Assembly: GCF_907165205.1 (NCBI RefSeq) | Contig: NC_058198.1 | Location: 17,399,001-17,463,000 of the forward strand | Origin: Coccinella septempunctata | Lineage: Eukaryota; Arthropoda; Insecta; Coleoptera; Coccinellidae | Length of the DNA stretch: 64,000 nt | Direction: 5' to 3' | In this document: positions 40,037 to 49,560 of the stretch, piece by piece | Layout: every line of letters starts with the position of its first letter | Numbering within the stretch: the stretch's first letter is position 1 | Program-made: the position numbers and the translations under genes | The notes under the pieces: model-generated | Databases searched by the model: none | What the model saw: only the letters and a program-made list of their open reading frames with translations | Told to the model about the DNA's origin: nothing

Positions 40037-41024
40037 CTAGTCTGACAGGTGTCCAGTTGCTTGTTGGTCCGGTGGGTGAGATTTCAAATCCTTAACATGC
40101 CAAACACCCTGGTATTTAACATCCTCACCCTGCAATTCATAGGTCCAAGGGGAGACTCGCTTCGAGACCAAGAAAGGCCCAACATACTTCGGTGCCAACT
40201 TAGCTGAAAAATACTTCGCCGCATCGGACAACACCTGATTCCTCCTCCACACCAATTGGTTAACCGTATACTGAACATCCCGTCGTCGAAGATTGTCTGT
40301 GCGGCTATTGGTTTCGTACGCTCGCGACAACTTTCTCTGGACATCCGCGTACAGCCTCGCGAAGGCTTGTTCGCGCTCCTTAGTCAAGGCTGATCTGTCG
40401 AACTGAATCCGATCAGGGCAGGCGTTTTCACCCTTTAATGAAATTTCTCTTCCGAAGACAATCATATTTGGGGAATGACCGGTTACTTCATGCTTTGAGG
40501 AGCGAATGGCCAAACCAACCTGGCTCAACTGTCTATCCCAACCTCTCTGATCTTCTGAAAGATATGACCTCAACATAGTTTTAATAACCCTATTAATTCT
40601 CTCGACCGGATTCGCTTGAGGATGATATAAGGCCGTATACTGAATGTTAACATTATAAGACTTTAGAAAATTAGTAACTTCCTTGGAACGAAACTGCACG
40701 CCATTATCCAAAATGCTGGAATTTGGACACCCAAAGATAGGAAAAACATGGGTATCCAATATCTTCACATCGCCGATGCGGTAGCGAAACGTAACGGGAA
40801 CAGTAGAGGGAACTTACTGAAACAATCAGCGATGACAAAAATATATTGGTTACCTGAGCGAGTTCGAGGCAAAGGTCCAACCAGATCGGCAGACATAAGT
40901 TCGAATGGTCGATGGATTGCTACCTGTTTAGAGAGCAAGAAACCAGGAGGTTTTCGCTGCTCCGGTTTGATGGCATGACAAGTGATACATCGACGAATAA
41001 ACGAGGCTACGTCGGATCGCATTT
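40037..41024 (-). pseudogene. gypsy-2 integrase, frameshifted and 5' truncated (right arm)
   Basis: Two frames, 41024-40765 (zinc-binding end and first catalytic Asp) and 40768-40037 (second Asp, Glu and C-terminal domain), are separated by the same indel as in the other copies. The fragment is cut at 41024 by the junction with LINE-1a. Confidence 0.88.
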
Positions 41025-41072
41025 CACTCATCGCACTCAAAAGAGCAAATTTTTCCAATTATCTGTAGGATA
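41025..41072. other. Junction: filler plus ~3.9 kb-unit snippet between gypsy-2 and LINE-1a
   Basis: Ten filler bases (41025-41034) and then 38 nt equal to 17954-17991 of array unit 4 lie between gypsy-2 integrase and LINE-1a copy C. It is the mirror of 25726-25774. Confidence 0.8.
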
Positions 41073-41073
41073 T

Positions 41074-41353
41074 CCGGAGGCGCTGGATTTATGTTGGGAG
41101 AATTGCGGGAAAATCAGTTTCTGAAATGGATATAAAATCTTTTTTGGAGGGTGTACCTGGAAGTGATCAGATAATTGTGAAGAAACTAAACACAGTTGGC
41201 CAAAACTCTGCTTTTAGTATTGGTCTCCCATCAAAGGAAGCTCTTGATGAGGTCTTCAGCGATTCTTTTTGGCCGGAAGGTATAGTCTTGAGGGAATTTT
41301 CCTTTGATAAACAATTTTTTCAGAAGTCCGGAGAGAATCAATTGATGGCATAG
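41074..41353 (+). CDS. LINE-1a ORF1 C-terminal fragment (copy C)
   Basis: This is the same fragment as in copies A and B, open from the junction and ending just upstream of the endonuclease. Confidence 0.6.
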
Positions 41354-41439
41354 TATCGGAGCATTGTGCTGCAAAGCGTCATTTCTGCCTTCTCCTTCAG
41401 AATGTCCAGTCTCTGGGTACTGCTCTCAATAAGCTGCAC

Positions 41440-42636
41440 TTGATGGCTCTGGAAGAGGGTGCAGACATAGTGGCGATAACTGAGCATTGGAAATCCAAAG
41501 ATGAACTCGAAGCCGGCATGTTGGAGGGTTACAAGCTTGTTTCAAGTTTTTGCTGTTTGAAAGGAAGACATGGTGGAACTGCAATTTACTGCAAGGAAGA
41601 TCTGAAGTGTACTGATAGGCAAGATTATAATTCACTAAGTATTCCTAATGTCATTGAATGTTGTGCTGCCAGTTTGTATATGGAAAACTGTAAAATGCTT
41701 ATTATTTGTATCTATAGGCCTAATACCCCGCCATTAGCCGATGTTGTACTGTTCCTCGAATGCCTAAGAGAAATTTTTGAGCGTTGCTTGTCGGAGACAT
41801 CTGACTATATTCTGGTAGGAGATTTTAACCTAGATATTCTGTCTTCTTCTTCTGATGTTAGAGAATTTCTGTCTTTGTTGGAGAATTTCAATGTCAGAAT
41901 TACAAATTTTAAGCCAACACGTCCTGTGTCTGGCTCTTGTATAGACAATGTGTTCACCTCCCTTAGCGGTAATACTAATGTAGTTGAGTACCACATCTCA
42001 GATCATTCAGGATTGAAGTTTATCTCCACATTGATTTGCGGTGACAAAATGAAGAATAAATTTGTAAAGAAAAGAATTATAAATGACAAATCAATTGAGA
42101 GGTTTTTACGGGAACTGTCACTGATGGAATGGGATGGTGTTTACGGCAGCAAACTTGATCCTAGTCAACTTTGGAATGTTTTCCACCAACGTTTTTCGGA
42201 AATTTTTGAGCTGTGTTTTCCTAAAGTTGCTATTCGACTGGTTTCTCCTGGTGTTTTTAGACAAACTCCCGAAATTGAAAAACCGAAAGATACCCTAGAC
42301 AAACTTTATGTTATATCATTCTGTAAACCAGAATTCAGGGATGTCTATAGGTCCACTAAAAGGAGATATGATTCTCTTTTGACCACAACGAAGAGAGAAT
42401 ATTTCAACGAGAGCATTGTAAATTCTGAAAATAATTCCAAAGCTTCGTGGAGGATTGTTAATTCTCTAACCAAGAATAAAGTTCATAACGAGGTATCTCT
42501 TGGTCAAAGCGACCACTCAGCTCTGGCAAATCGGTTCAATACATTTTTTGCAAATATTCCAGTTAAATTAACTGAAGGTTTAACCAGATCTATTGTTTAT
42601 TGTTTATTGTTAATCAGGACACATACAGTTAATTAA
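41440..42636 (+). CDS. LINE-1a ORF2 endonuclease, uninterrupted (copy C)
   Basis: The frame is 398 codons with the AITEHW, GDFNLD and SDHSGL motifs. It is almost identical to copy B and shows the site where the hammerhead array sits in copy A (ETSDYILVGDFN, at about 41801-41830). It ends in the nested antisense tail. Confidence 0.85.
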   Translation: MMALEEGADIVAITEHWKSKDELEAGMLEGYKLVSSFCCLKGRHGGTAIYCKEDLKCTDRQDYNSLSIPNVIECCAASLYMENCKMLIICIYRPNTPPLADVVLFLECLREIFERCLSETSDYILVGDFNLDILSSSSDVREFLSLLENFNVRITNFKPTRPVSGSCIDNVFTSLSGNTNVVEYHISDHSGLKFISTLICGDKMKNKFVKKRIINDKSIERFLRELSLMEWDGVYGSKLDPSQLWNVFHQRFSEIFELCFPKVAIRLVSPGVFRQTPEIEKPKDTLDKLYVISFCKPEFRDVYRSTKRRYDSLLTTTKREYFNESIVNSENNSKASWRIVNSLTKNKVHNEVSLGQSDHSALANRFNTFFANIPVKLTEGLTRSIVYCLLLIRTHTVN

Positions 42637-42994
42637 ATACCCAAAAAATGGTCACAATTTAGATTTAAAAAAAAAAAAAATAGAAGTACCTTAGAAAAAG
42701 CAAAAAAAAATGCTGGAGAATTAAAATTACGTATTCAATATAAAAAGAAAAAAACCATAACAACAGTATACATCATCCATGTGGGCCGAAAGTCAGAATA
42801 CCGCGATCAATGGTAAGATGTGATGAAATAATTCTTTAGCCTTGACTTGACAGAAATTGTGCTGAGAAAAAATGGGTCAATTACTTCTTTAAAGCTGTTA
42901 CATTGACTGAGCATTCTATGAACAGGAGAGTTCATAGCGCTATTGGTTTGTCTCTTCGGTATGTGAAAGATGTCAAATTGCCTAATCCTCCTTA

Positions 42995-43402
42995 TTGGAG
43001 CGTAAATATTCAGTCTGGAGGTATTTGAAGATACTTTCCAGGTCCCCATTCATCAATTTCCGAAGAAATATGATGTCTATTATCCCTAATTCTCAGAGCA
43101 AACTTGATAATTCTTTTTTCATGTTTGATATTACGCAGGACGAAATTGTACAAGTTGTGAAATCTTTGAAAACCAATACATCATGGGGCCATGATGAGAT
43201 ACCGATGAAAGTGATAAAAGCATCGATAGACTTTATCATTGAACCATTAACTTTTATAATCAATCGTTCTTTCACGGAGGGTATTTTTCCGGATAATCTG
43301 AAGATTACTATAGTCAAACCCCTACATAAAAAAGGTAGCAAAGATGACCTTAACAACTATAGGCCCATAAGCATCCTCTCTTCATTTTCTAAAGGCTGGT
43401 AA
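42995..43402 (+). pseudogene. LINE-1a reverse transcriptase N-terminal fragment (copy C)
   Basis: The 135-codon frame carries the fingers region up to LNNYRPISILSS and is then cut by the fusion to the RTE-like LINE at 43394. Palm and active site are absent. Confidence 0.85.
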
Positions 43403-45791
43403 TCTCGAGATTGAAGATCTCAATGCTCCCAAAATACCAACGCAGGCCAAAGTTACTAAGAGAGCGCCTTCAAATCTCCAAACTACATAACCCTTCTACA
43501 AAGGAAAGCTTCACAGCTGCCGTCAAAGATAGCCTAACACCACCGGATTATGACGACGACATTGAGAGTCATTGGCTTCGCTTCAAATCATCTCTTACAA
43601 ATTCAGCGAAAGAAATACTGGGCACAGAACGCTCCCGAAAATCCCCAGACTGGTTCGCCGAGAAAGAAACTCATATCGCACCCCTTCTGGAGGCAAAACA
43701 CAAAGCGATGAAAACAGCAATTAACAAGCCTAGCGATGTTGCAGCCCAAAAATGTTTTAATAACATAAAACGCGAGGTCCGTCAAGAAATAAGAAAAATC
43801 AAGGACAGCTGGTGGAAAGAAAAAGCTAGGGAAATACAAGCTTACGCCGATAACCATGATTACAGGCGTTTTTTCGAAGCTATTAAAACTGTTTATGGTC
43901 CAAGCAGAAAAGCTAACTTTCCTATAAGAGATACTAATGGAGCTATTCTAACTGAAGACAGAAAAATTCTCGAAAGATGGAAGGAGCATTACTCACAGGT
44001 CTTGAATCAAAATAACGACTCGGATTTGTCCATTTTAGACCTGCTCCCCTCGTATAGTCCGATGACATCGCTTGATGACGAAATCTCAATGTCGGAAATC
44101 ATAAGTGCGATTAAAAATATGAAAAATGATAAGTCACCTGGTCTAGACGGCATTCCAGCGGAGATATTCAAGGCCTTGGATGAAGACATTGTCAATAGTC
44201 TCCTAACACTATTCCGCAAGATCTGGGAACAGGGAGATGTGCCACAAGACTTCAGAGACGCTTTAGTTATCAACCTCTATAAGAACAAAGGCGATACGTC
44301 GAATTGCAACAACTACAGGGGCATATCGTTGCTTAGTGTGGCCGGTAAAATTCTCTCGAAGATTATGGCTAATCGTCTAGTTCCACTCTTGGAGAAGCTA
44401 TTGCCTGAATCCCAGTGCGGTTTCAGACCAAATCGAGGTACGGTGGACCTAATATTCACACTGCGACAGCTGCAAGAGAAGGCCCGTGAACAACAATCAA
44501 GGGTCTACACAGCCTACATCGATCTAAGTAAGGCGTTCGATTCGGTGAATCGGAGAGCGCTATGGAAAATCATGGCACGTCTTGGAGTACCCGAAAAATT
44601 CTTAGCAGTGTGTAAAAGCCTTCATACCAACAACACCGCTAGAATACAGCATAATGGCTCCACAACCGACCATTTCTCAACCAACTCTGGAATAAAACAA
44701 GGCTGCGTATTAGCGCCTTTACTGTTCAATATTTTCGCCATGGCTGTATCGATGATTGCTGACATGAGTATGCCTGTAAGAGGTGTTGGGATAAGATTCA
44801 GATTTGATGGTGGCCTGTTTAACCTGAAGCGCCTCAGAGCAAAAACCAGTACCAAGTTTATCACTGAACTTCAATATGCAGACGACTGTTCACTTATCGC
44901 TAGCAGCTCGGAGGATCTACAGATAATGTTGGACACCTATAAACATATATACGAGGCTTTAGGCCTTAGACTCAATATCGACAAAACCAAAATCCTGGTT
45001 AGTCCGCCAGAAAGCCTTCCAACAGATATCAGCCTGGAGAATGAAACTCTAGAACAGGTCGAGCAGTTCAAATACTTGGGAAGCTTCATAAATACTAAGG
45101 CTAACCTTGACACGGAAATACACAACCGTATCAATTCGGCATCACGGGCATTCTGGAAGCTAAAGGATAGAGTGTTTCAAAATCACGACCTCAATCTGAA
45201 GACCAAGACAGCTGTTTACAAGGCAGTGGTCCTCCCAACGCTTCTTTACGGAAGCGAAAGCTGGACGCCCTACAGGCGACATATTAAACAGCTTGAACAA
45301 ACGCAACAACGTCATCTAAGACAGATAATGCACATAAGATGGTTCCACAAAGTTTCAAATGCAGAAGTCTTGCAGCGCGCGAGTTGTACAACAATTGAGA
45401 CTCAAGTAACGAGGGCCCGACTGAGATGGAGCGGCCACATTCTGAGGATGCAAGACACAAGACTCCCCAAAATAGCTCTATATGGCGAATTCACTGAGGG
45501 AGCCCGGAAACCAGGAGGCCAGTACAAGCGGTTCAAGGATACACTACATCAATCCCTAAAATCAGTTAATGCCAATCATAACTGGGAACAACTAGCATTA
45601 AACAGGTCACAGTGGAGGTCTTTGGTACACAGTTATAATGGAGACTCGAGAAGGATACAGCGGCGGCCAGATCTGGTTGGTGACTATCCATGCCCGGAGT
45701 GTGGTAGGATATGTAGGTCACGGTTGGGACTCTACAGTCACAGGAAAGCACACAGTCGCAATAAGCCCTGAAAAATTATAAGTCTGTTCGC

Positions 45792-45822
<31 letters not shown>

Positions 45823-45946
45823 CTTTTTCTTTTTCCTTTTTTTTTCTTTTTCCTTTCTTTTTCTCTTCTTTTTGTTTTCTCCCGCTTTCGTCTTTTTGTA
45901 GATTCATTCCCGGCAACGGGATACAGCAATGAATGAATGAATGAAT
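43394..45946 (+). mobile_element. RTE-like LINE, 5' truncated (third copy)
   Basis: It matches 35088-37625. It starts inside the end of the endonuclease (after WTDHR) and includes the 3' untranslated region with a longer T-run and the tetranucleotide tail. Confidence 0.92.
43411..45771 (+). CDS. RTE-like reverse transcriptase (third copy)
   Basis: The frame is 786 codons covering the connector, the complete reverse transcriptase (LSKAFDSVN, GIKQGCVLAP, YADDC) and the C-terminal zinc finger. It lacks the endonuclease, which was lost at the fusion with LINE-1a. It is nearly identical to residues 101-886 of the frame at 34805. Confidence 0.9.
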   Translation: MKISMLPKYQRRPKLLRERLQISKLHNPSTKESFTAAVKDSLTPPDYDDDIESHWLRFKSSLTNSAKEILGTERSRKSPDWFAEKETHIAPLLEAKHKAMKTAINKPSDVAAQKCFNNIKREVRQEIRKIKDSWWKEKAREIQAYADNHDYRRFFEAIKTVYGPSRKANFPIRDTNGAILTEDRKILERWKEHYSQVLNQNNDSDLSILDLLPSYSPMTSLDDEISMSEIISAIKNMKNDKSPGLDGIPAEIFKALDEDIVNSLLTLFRKIWEQGDVPQDFRDALVINLYKNKGDTSNCNNYRGISLLSVAGKILSKIMANRLVPLLEKLLPESQCGFRPNRGTVDLIFTLRQLQEKAREQQSRVYTAYIDLSKAFDSVNRRALWKIMARLGVPEKFLAVCKSLHTNNTARIQHNGSTTDHFSTNSGIKQGCVLAPLLFNIFAMAVSMIADMSMPVRGVGIRFRFDGGLFNLKRLRAKTSTKFITELQYADDCSLIASSSEDLQIMLDTYKHIYEALGLRLNIDKTKILVSPPESLPTDISLENETLEQVEQFKYLGSFINTKANLDTEIHNRINSASRAFWKLKDRVFQNHDLNLKTKTAVYKAVVLPTLLYGSESWTPYRRHIKQLEQTQQRHLRQIMHIRWFHKVSNAEVLQRASCTTIETQVTRARLRWSGHILRMQDTRLPKIALYGEFTEGARKPGGQYKRFKDTLHQSLKSVNANHNWEQLALNRSQWRSLVHSYNGDSRRIQRRPDLVGDYPCPECGRICRSRLGLYSHRKAHSRNKP

Positions 45947-46157
45947 ATTTTTTGACTTGGAAATAACTGTACGGTTCACTGTAAGTTAGATTGTTGTAAT
46001 AAATTCGGTTTTAAAGCACTTGTTATCGCTACCACCTTAGATAAACCCGAACTCTGTCTCCGACTAGTAGGTACCTGGGTGGGTTTGCTATTTCTCCCTA
46101 TTGAAAGAATAGCTGGCGCTCGAGATTAAACCCTTTTTCCCGACCAAACCCGTTACA
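45947..46157 (+). mobile_element. LTR fragment related to LTR-3 (third copy)
   Basis: It is identical in content to 37626-37836 and ends CCGTTACA. Confidence 0.7.
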
Positions 46158-46252
46158 GTCTGTTCGAATTTTTTTTTTTTTCTTCTTCTTCTTCTTCTTT
46201 TTGTAGATTTATTCCCGGTAACGGGATTCAGCAATGAATGAATGAATGAATG
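46158..46252 (+). mobile_element. RTE-like LINE 3' tail fragment (third copy)
   Basis: This is the same tail as 37837-37937 with a CTT run shorter by three repeats. Confidence 0.75.
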
Positions 46253-46997
46253 CCTCCCTACACTAGGAGATGTCTCCCTACACTAGGACCCTGTCGATAC
46301 GAAAGAACGTAAGAACTTAATCCTCACCATATAAGGAAGAATGAGTGACAAACATTGTATCACAAAAGATGGTTTTATACATACCCAGTTCTTCGGGGGG
46401 AACTATTCAAATCTAACGTGAATCCACCAAATCTTTCCAAGCTCGAATATGCAATTAGACAACCAGAACCTCGGTTCTATCACAATCAACGTAGGATGCT
46501 CTCAACTAATGCTTCCAATCAACGAATTTCACGGCAATAGCTAGGAGAGAAAATAACACACAATAAGGAATTTGCCGAACAACGTACGACGAACATACCT
46601 TTATGAAGAAAAACTACACGTGCCACAGCGAAGAAAACTCTCGATCAATCCTCCTTAAGGAGATACGCCAATATAGAATCCAAATAAACCAGTTCGGCAG
46701 GAGATCACACAGATATCCGAAGATTAATCCCACAAATGGACGATTTTAATTATCGAAAACTCCAGAAATTCCTGATGGATACCTCCAAACTTACAAAATG
46801 GCTAATCACATAGAAAACTCATCTGACGCTGTCTAACCTTCAAAATTCTGTGAGCACGGAAAACTAAACTAAAACGTCAAGATCTAACCCCACTTGACCG
46901 GTAGCGGTAAAATAACAGTAGGCCGATCGCCCCACATCGACATAACCTGCAAATTCAATTCGTACCGTATTTATTGATGGTATTTGAAACCGTTACA
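46253..46997 (-). repeat. gypsy-2 3' LTR, truncated by RTE tail
   Basis: It starts TGTAACGG at 46997. It lacks the last ~850 bp of the LTR, which is broken at the 20-bp repeats. Confidence 0.88.
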
Positions 46998-48351
46998 ACT
47001 CTCCCCTTACGATAAAAAAAAAAAAAAAACACAGCATCCCCCGCCGAAGGTATCCAGACATTGAAGAGCCTCCAACCATCACATTAAACGAGATGAAAAA
47101 GTGAAAGATATCTGACCACTGAAGGTGACCAGATACCGTCATGAAAAAGTGAAAGATATCTGACCACTGAAGGTGACCAGATACCGACAGGTCCAGCTAA
47201 AACAGGAAAAGTACCGACTCAACTAAAAAGAAAACTAGGAAAGGGCCGAAATTTTTATGTAATACTTTTTTTTCAAGAACTAAAAAGAGAACTTCTCCGC
47301 AGCCCGAGTCGAAGACCACGGAAAAGGCGCTGGACCTGGAGGACTTCATTTATTCTCAAAGTCGCAACCTCAACGACTCCCACCACAACCTTAGGAAGTG
47401 ATGTCACAATCGGGTGTCACAATCGGGAAAACGACAAAATCGGGAAAGATAGTCAAAATCGGCAGCACGGTGGTCCTCGTGGGCAAAGAGCAACGGCTCA
47501 GTGCACGACCAACCGCAAGTCTTGACTCGTCGGGAGTCCTACGGTAATACAAAAAAAAAATAATCTTTAGTCAAAATCGGGAAGTTAGCTTTAAATCAGG
47601 GGTCCTCGTGGGCAAAGAGCAACGGCTCAATGCACGACCCGCTGAGAGTCATAACTCGTCGGGAGTCTTACGGCAGTTATCGTTTCAAAATCGGTAAGAA
47701 GGGTCGCCTCAGGCAACACACGTCGCAAATCCGCCGAAGCGAAGGCAAACCCAAAACGGACAATCCAAAAAGAAAAAAAAACGATGTACCCAAAATCGGG
47801 AAGGTAAGTGTTAACCAAGACACGTCATAATCCGGTAAAGAAATTAGCAATCAAAATTGGGATAGGTCACCTCAAACAACATAGATACGTTGCGAATCCG
47901 CCAGTAGCGAAGGTAGACCAAATACGCATCAAAATCGATAAACGGAAATATCAAGGAACGTCGAATTATCAGCAATCAAAATCAGAAGGAAAAGTCACCT
48001 CAGACAACATAGAACGTTGCGAATCCGCCAGCAGCGAAGGTAGACCAAATCCACATCAAAATCTATATCGATAAAGGAAAATATCAAGGAACGTCAAAAT
48101 CGGAACCGAAACGTCAAAATCGAAAATACAAAGGCTCAAGGTCACACTCAATCTAAAAATCTCCCTACCCCGACAAACGATCTACCTGAGGGCAAGTGAA
48201 GGAAAATACAACAGCGATGGTACTGCCGTGGCCTGGAATGTACCATAGATGATGAGGGGAATTCCCGCCACTGGATAGGGGTAGTGACCACCCTCGTCAA
48301 TTTATGCATAAGCAAGGGACAGCTATCCTCTGCCCCGAGTCCGAGACGAGA
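46998..48351 (-). other. gypsy-2 purine tract and repeat-rich 3' untranslated region
   Basis: The purine tract is at 46998-47008 (AAGGGGAGAGT on the minus strand). The remainder carries the ~127-bp, ~128-bp and ~48-bp repeated modules described for the left arm. No open frame resembles an envelope protein. Confidence 0.75.
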
Positions 48352-49083
48352 CTAGTCTGACAGGTGTCCAGTTGCTTGTTGGTCCGGTGGGTGAGATTTC
48401 AAATCCTTAACATGCCAAACACCCTGGTATTTAACATCCTCACCCTGCAATTCATAGGTCCAAGGGGAGACTCGCTTCGAGACCAAGAAAGGCCCAACAT
48501 ACTTCGGTGCCAACTTAGCTGAAAAATACTTCGCCGCATCGGACAACACCTGATTCCTCCTCCACACCAATTGGTTAACCGTATACTGAACATCCCGTCG
48601 TCGAAGATTGTCTGTGCGGCTATTGGTTTCGTACGCTCGCGACAACTTTCTCTGGACATCCGCGTACAGCCTCGCGAAGGCTTGTTCGCGCTCCTTAGTC
48701 AAGGCTGATCTGTCGAACTGAATCCGATCAGGGCAGGCGTTTTCACCCTTTAATGAAATTTCTCTTCCGAAGACAATCATATTTGGGGAATGACCGGTTA
48801 CTTCATGCTTTGAGGAGCGAATGGCCAAACCAACCTGGCTCAACTGTCTATCCCAACCTCTCTGATCTTCTGAAAGATATGACCTCAACATAGTTTTAAT
48901 AACCCTATTAATTCTCTCGACCGGATTCGCTTGAGGATGATATAAGGCCGTATACTGAATGTTAACATTATAAGACTTTAGAAAATTAGTAACTTCCTTG
49001 GAACGAAACTGCACGCCATTATCCAAAATGCTGGAATTTGGACACCCAAAGATAGGAAAAACATGGGTATCCAATATCTTCAC
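48352..49083 (-). CDS. gypsy-2 integrase core (second Asp, Glu) and C-terminal domain
   Basis: The frame is 243 codons with LDNGVQF, HPQANPVERINR and the C-terminal LAPKYVGPF domain. It begins at a frameshift scar, not a real start. In an intact element it would continue the frame 49080-49560. Confidence 0.88.
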   Translation of the reverse strand: MKILDTHVFPIFGCPNSSILDNGVQFRSKEVTNFLKSYNVNIQYTALYHPQANPVERINRVIKTMLRSYLSEDQRGWDRQLSQVGLAIRSSKHEVTGHSPNMIVFGREISLKGENACPDRIQFDRSALTKEREQAFARLYADVQRKLSRAYETNSRTDNLRRRDVQYTVNQLVWRRNQVLSDAAKYFSAKLAPKYVGPFLVSKRVSPWTYELQGEDVKYQGVWHVKDLKSHPPDQQATGHLSD

Positions 49084-49560
49084 ATCGCCGATGCGGTAGC
49101 GAAACGTAACGGGAACAGTAGAGGGAACTTACTGAAACAATCAGCGATGACAAAAATATATTGGTTACCTGAGCGAGTTCGAGGCAAAGGTCCAACCAGA
49201 TCGGCAGACATAAGTTCGAATGGTCGATGGATTGCTACCTGTTTAGAGAGCAAGAAACCAGGAGGTTTTCGCTGCTCCGGTTTGATGGCATGACAAGTGA
49301 TACATCGACGAATAAACGAGGCTACGTCGGATCGCATTTTGGGCCAATAATAGCGCTCGGCCAACTTATGATAGGTCTTATACACGCCAACATTCAAAAG
49401 TGATTCGTGAACCTTTCCAATTAAGGCCCTCCGATCAGGTCGCGGAACAACTTCTCTCCAGTAGTCAGCAGGAGATGCCAATTCGGGAATGCGGGGAGTG
49501 ACATTTTTGAAGAGTTTACCCTGGATCAACTGCCATGAAGGGAAACGGTGCGGGGTCTTG
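49080..49560 (-). pseudogene. gypsy-2 integrase zinc-binding domain and start of core
   Basis: The domain holds an H-H-C-C pattern (VHESLL, YHKLAE, CITCH) followed by MSADLVGPL with the first catalytic Asp and YIFVIADCFSKF. An indel near 49545 separates it from the RNase H frame and another near 49081 from the rest of the core. Sequence of this frame upstream of ~49560 is an overlap shadow. Confidence 0.85.

Larger units (their letters stand above)
35088..41024. repeat. Direct duplication, left copy
   Basis: The segment recurs in the same orientation at 43394-49339, displaced by 8306-8315 bp. The change in offset comes from T-run and CTT-run length. It spans the RTE reverse transcriptase, LTR fragment, RTE tail, gypsy-2 LTR, untranslated region and integrase. 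The 2.4 kb between the two copies is LINE-1a copy C. Confidence 0.95.
34545..42799. repeat. Right arm of giant inverted repeat
   Basis: This is the reverse complement of 24000-32261. Its inner edge lies inside the RTE-like endonuclease and its outer edge inside the nested LINE tail of LINE-1a copy C. Confidence 0.95.
41073..43393 (+). mobile_element. LINE-1a copy C
   Basis: It contains the end of ORF1, the uninterrupted endonuclease, the nested antisense LINE tail and the first ~130 codons of reverse transcriptase. It breaks at 43393 within the YRPISILSSFSK motif and joins the RTE-like LINE. Confidence 0.9.
43394..49339. repeat. Direct duplication, right copy
   Basis: This is the counterpart of 35088-41024. 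Here the gypsy-2 part continues past 49339 into the complete element, so this side is probably closer to the original arrangement. Confidence 0.95.

Noticed and set aside
24000..42799. Interpretation of the inverted repeat as one large foldback DNA transposon
   Set aside because: No target duplication is seen at the outer ends, and arm content is a patchwork of other elements with internal breakpoints.
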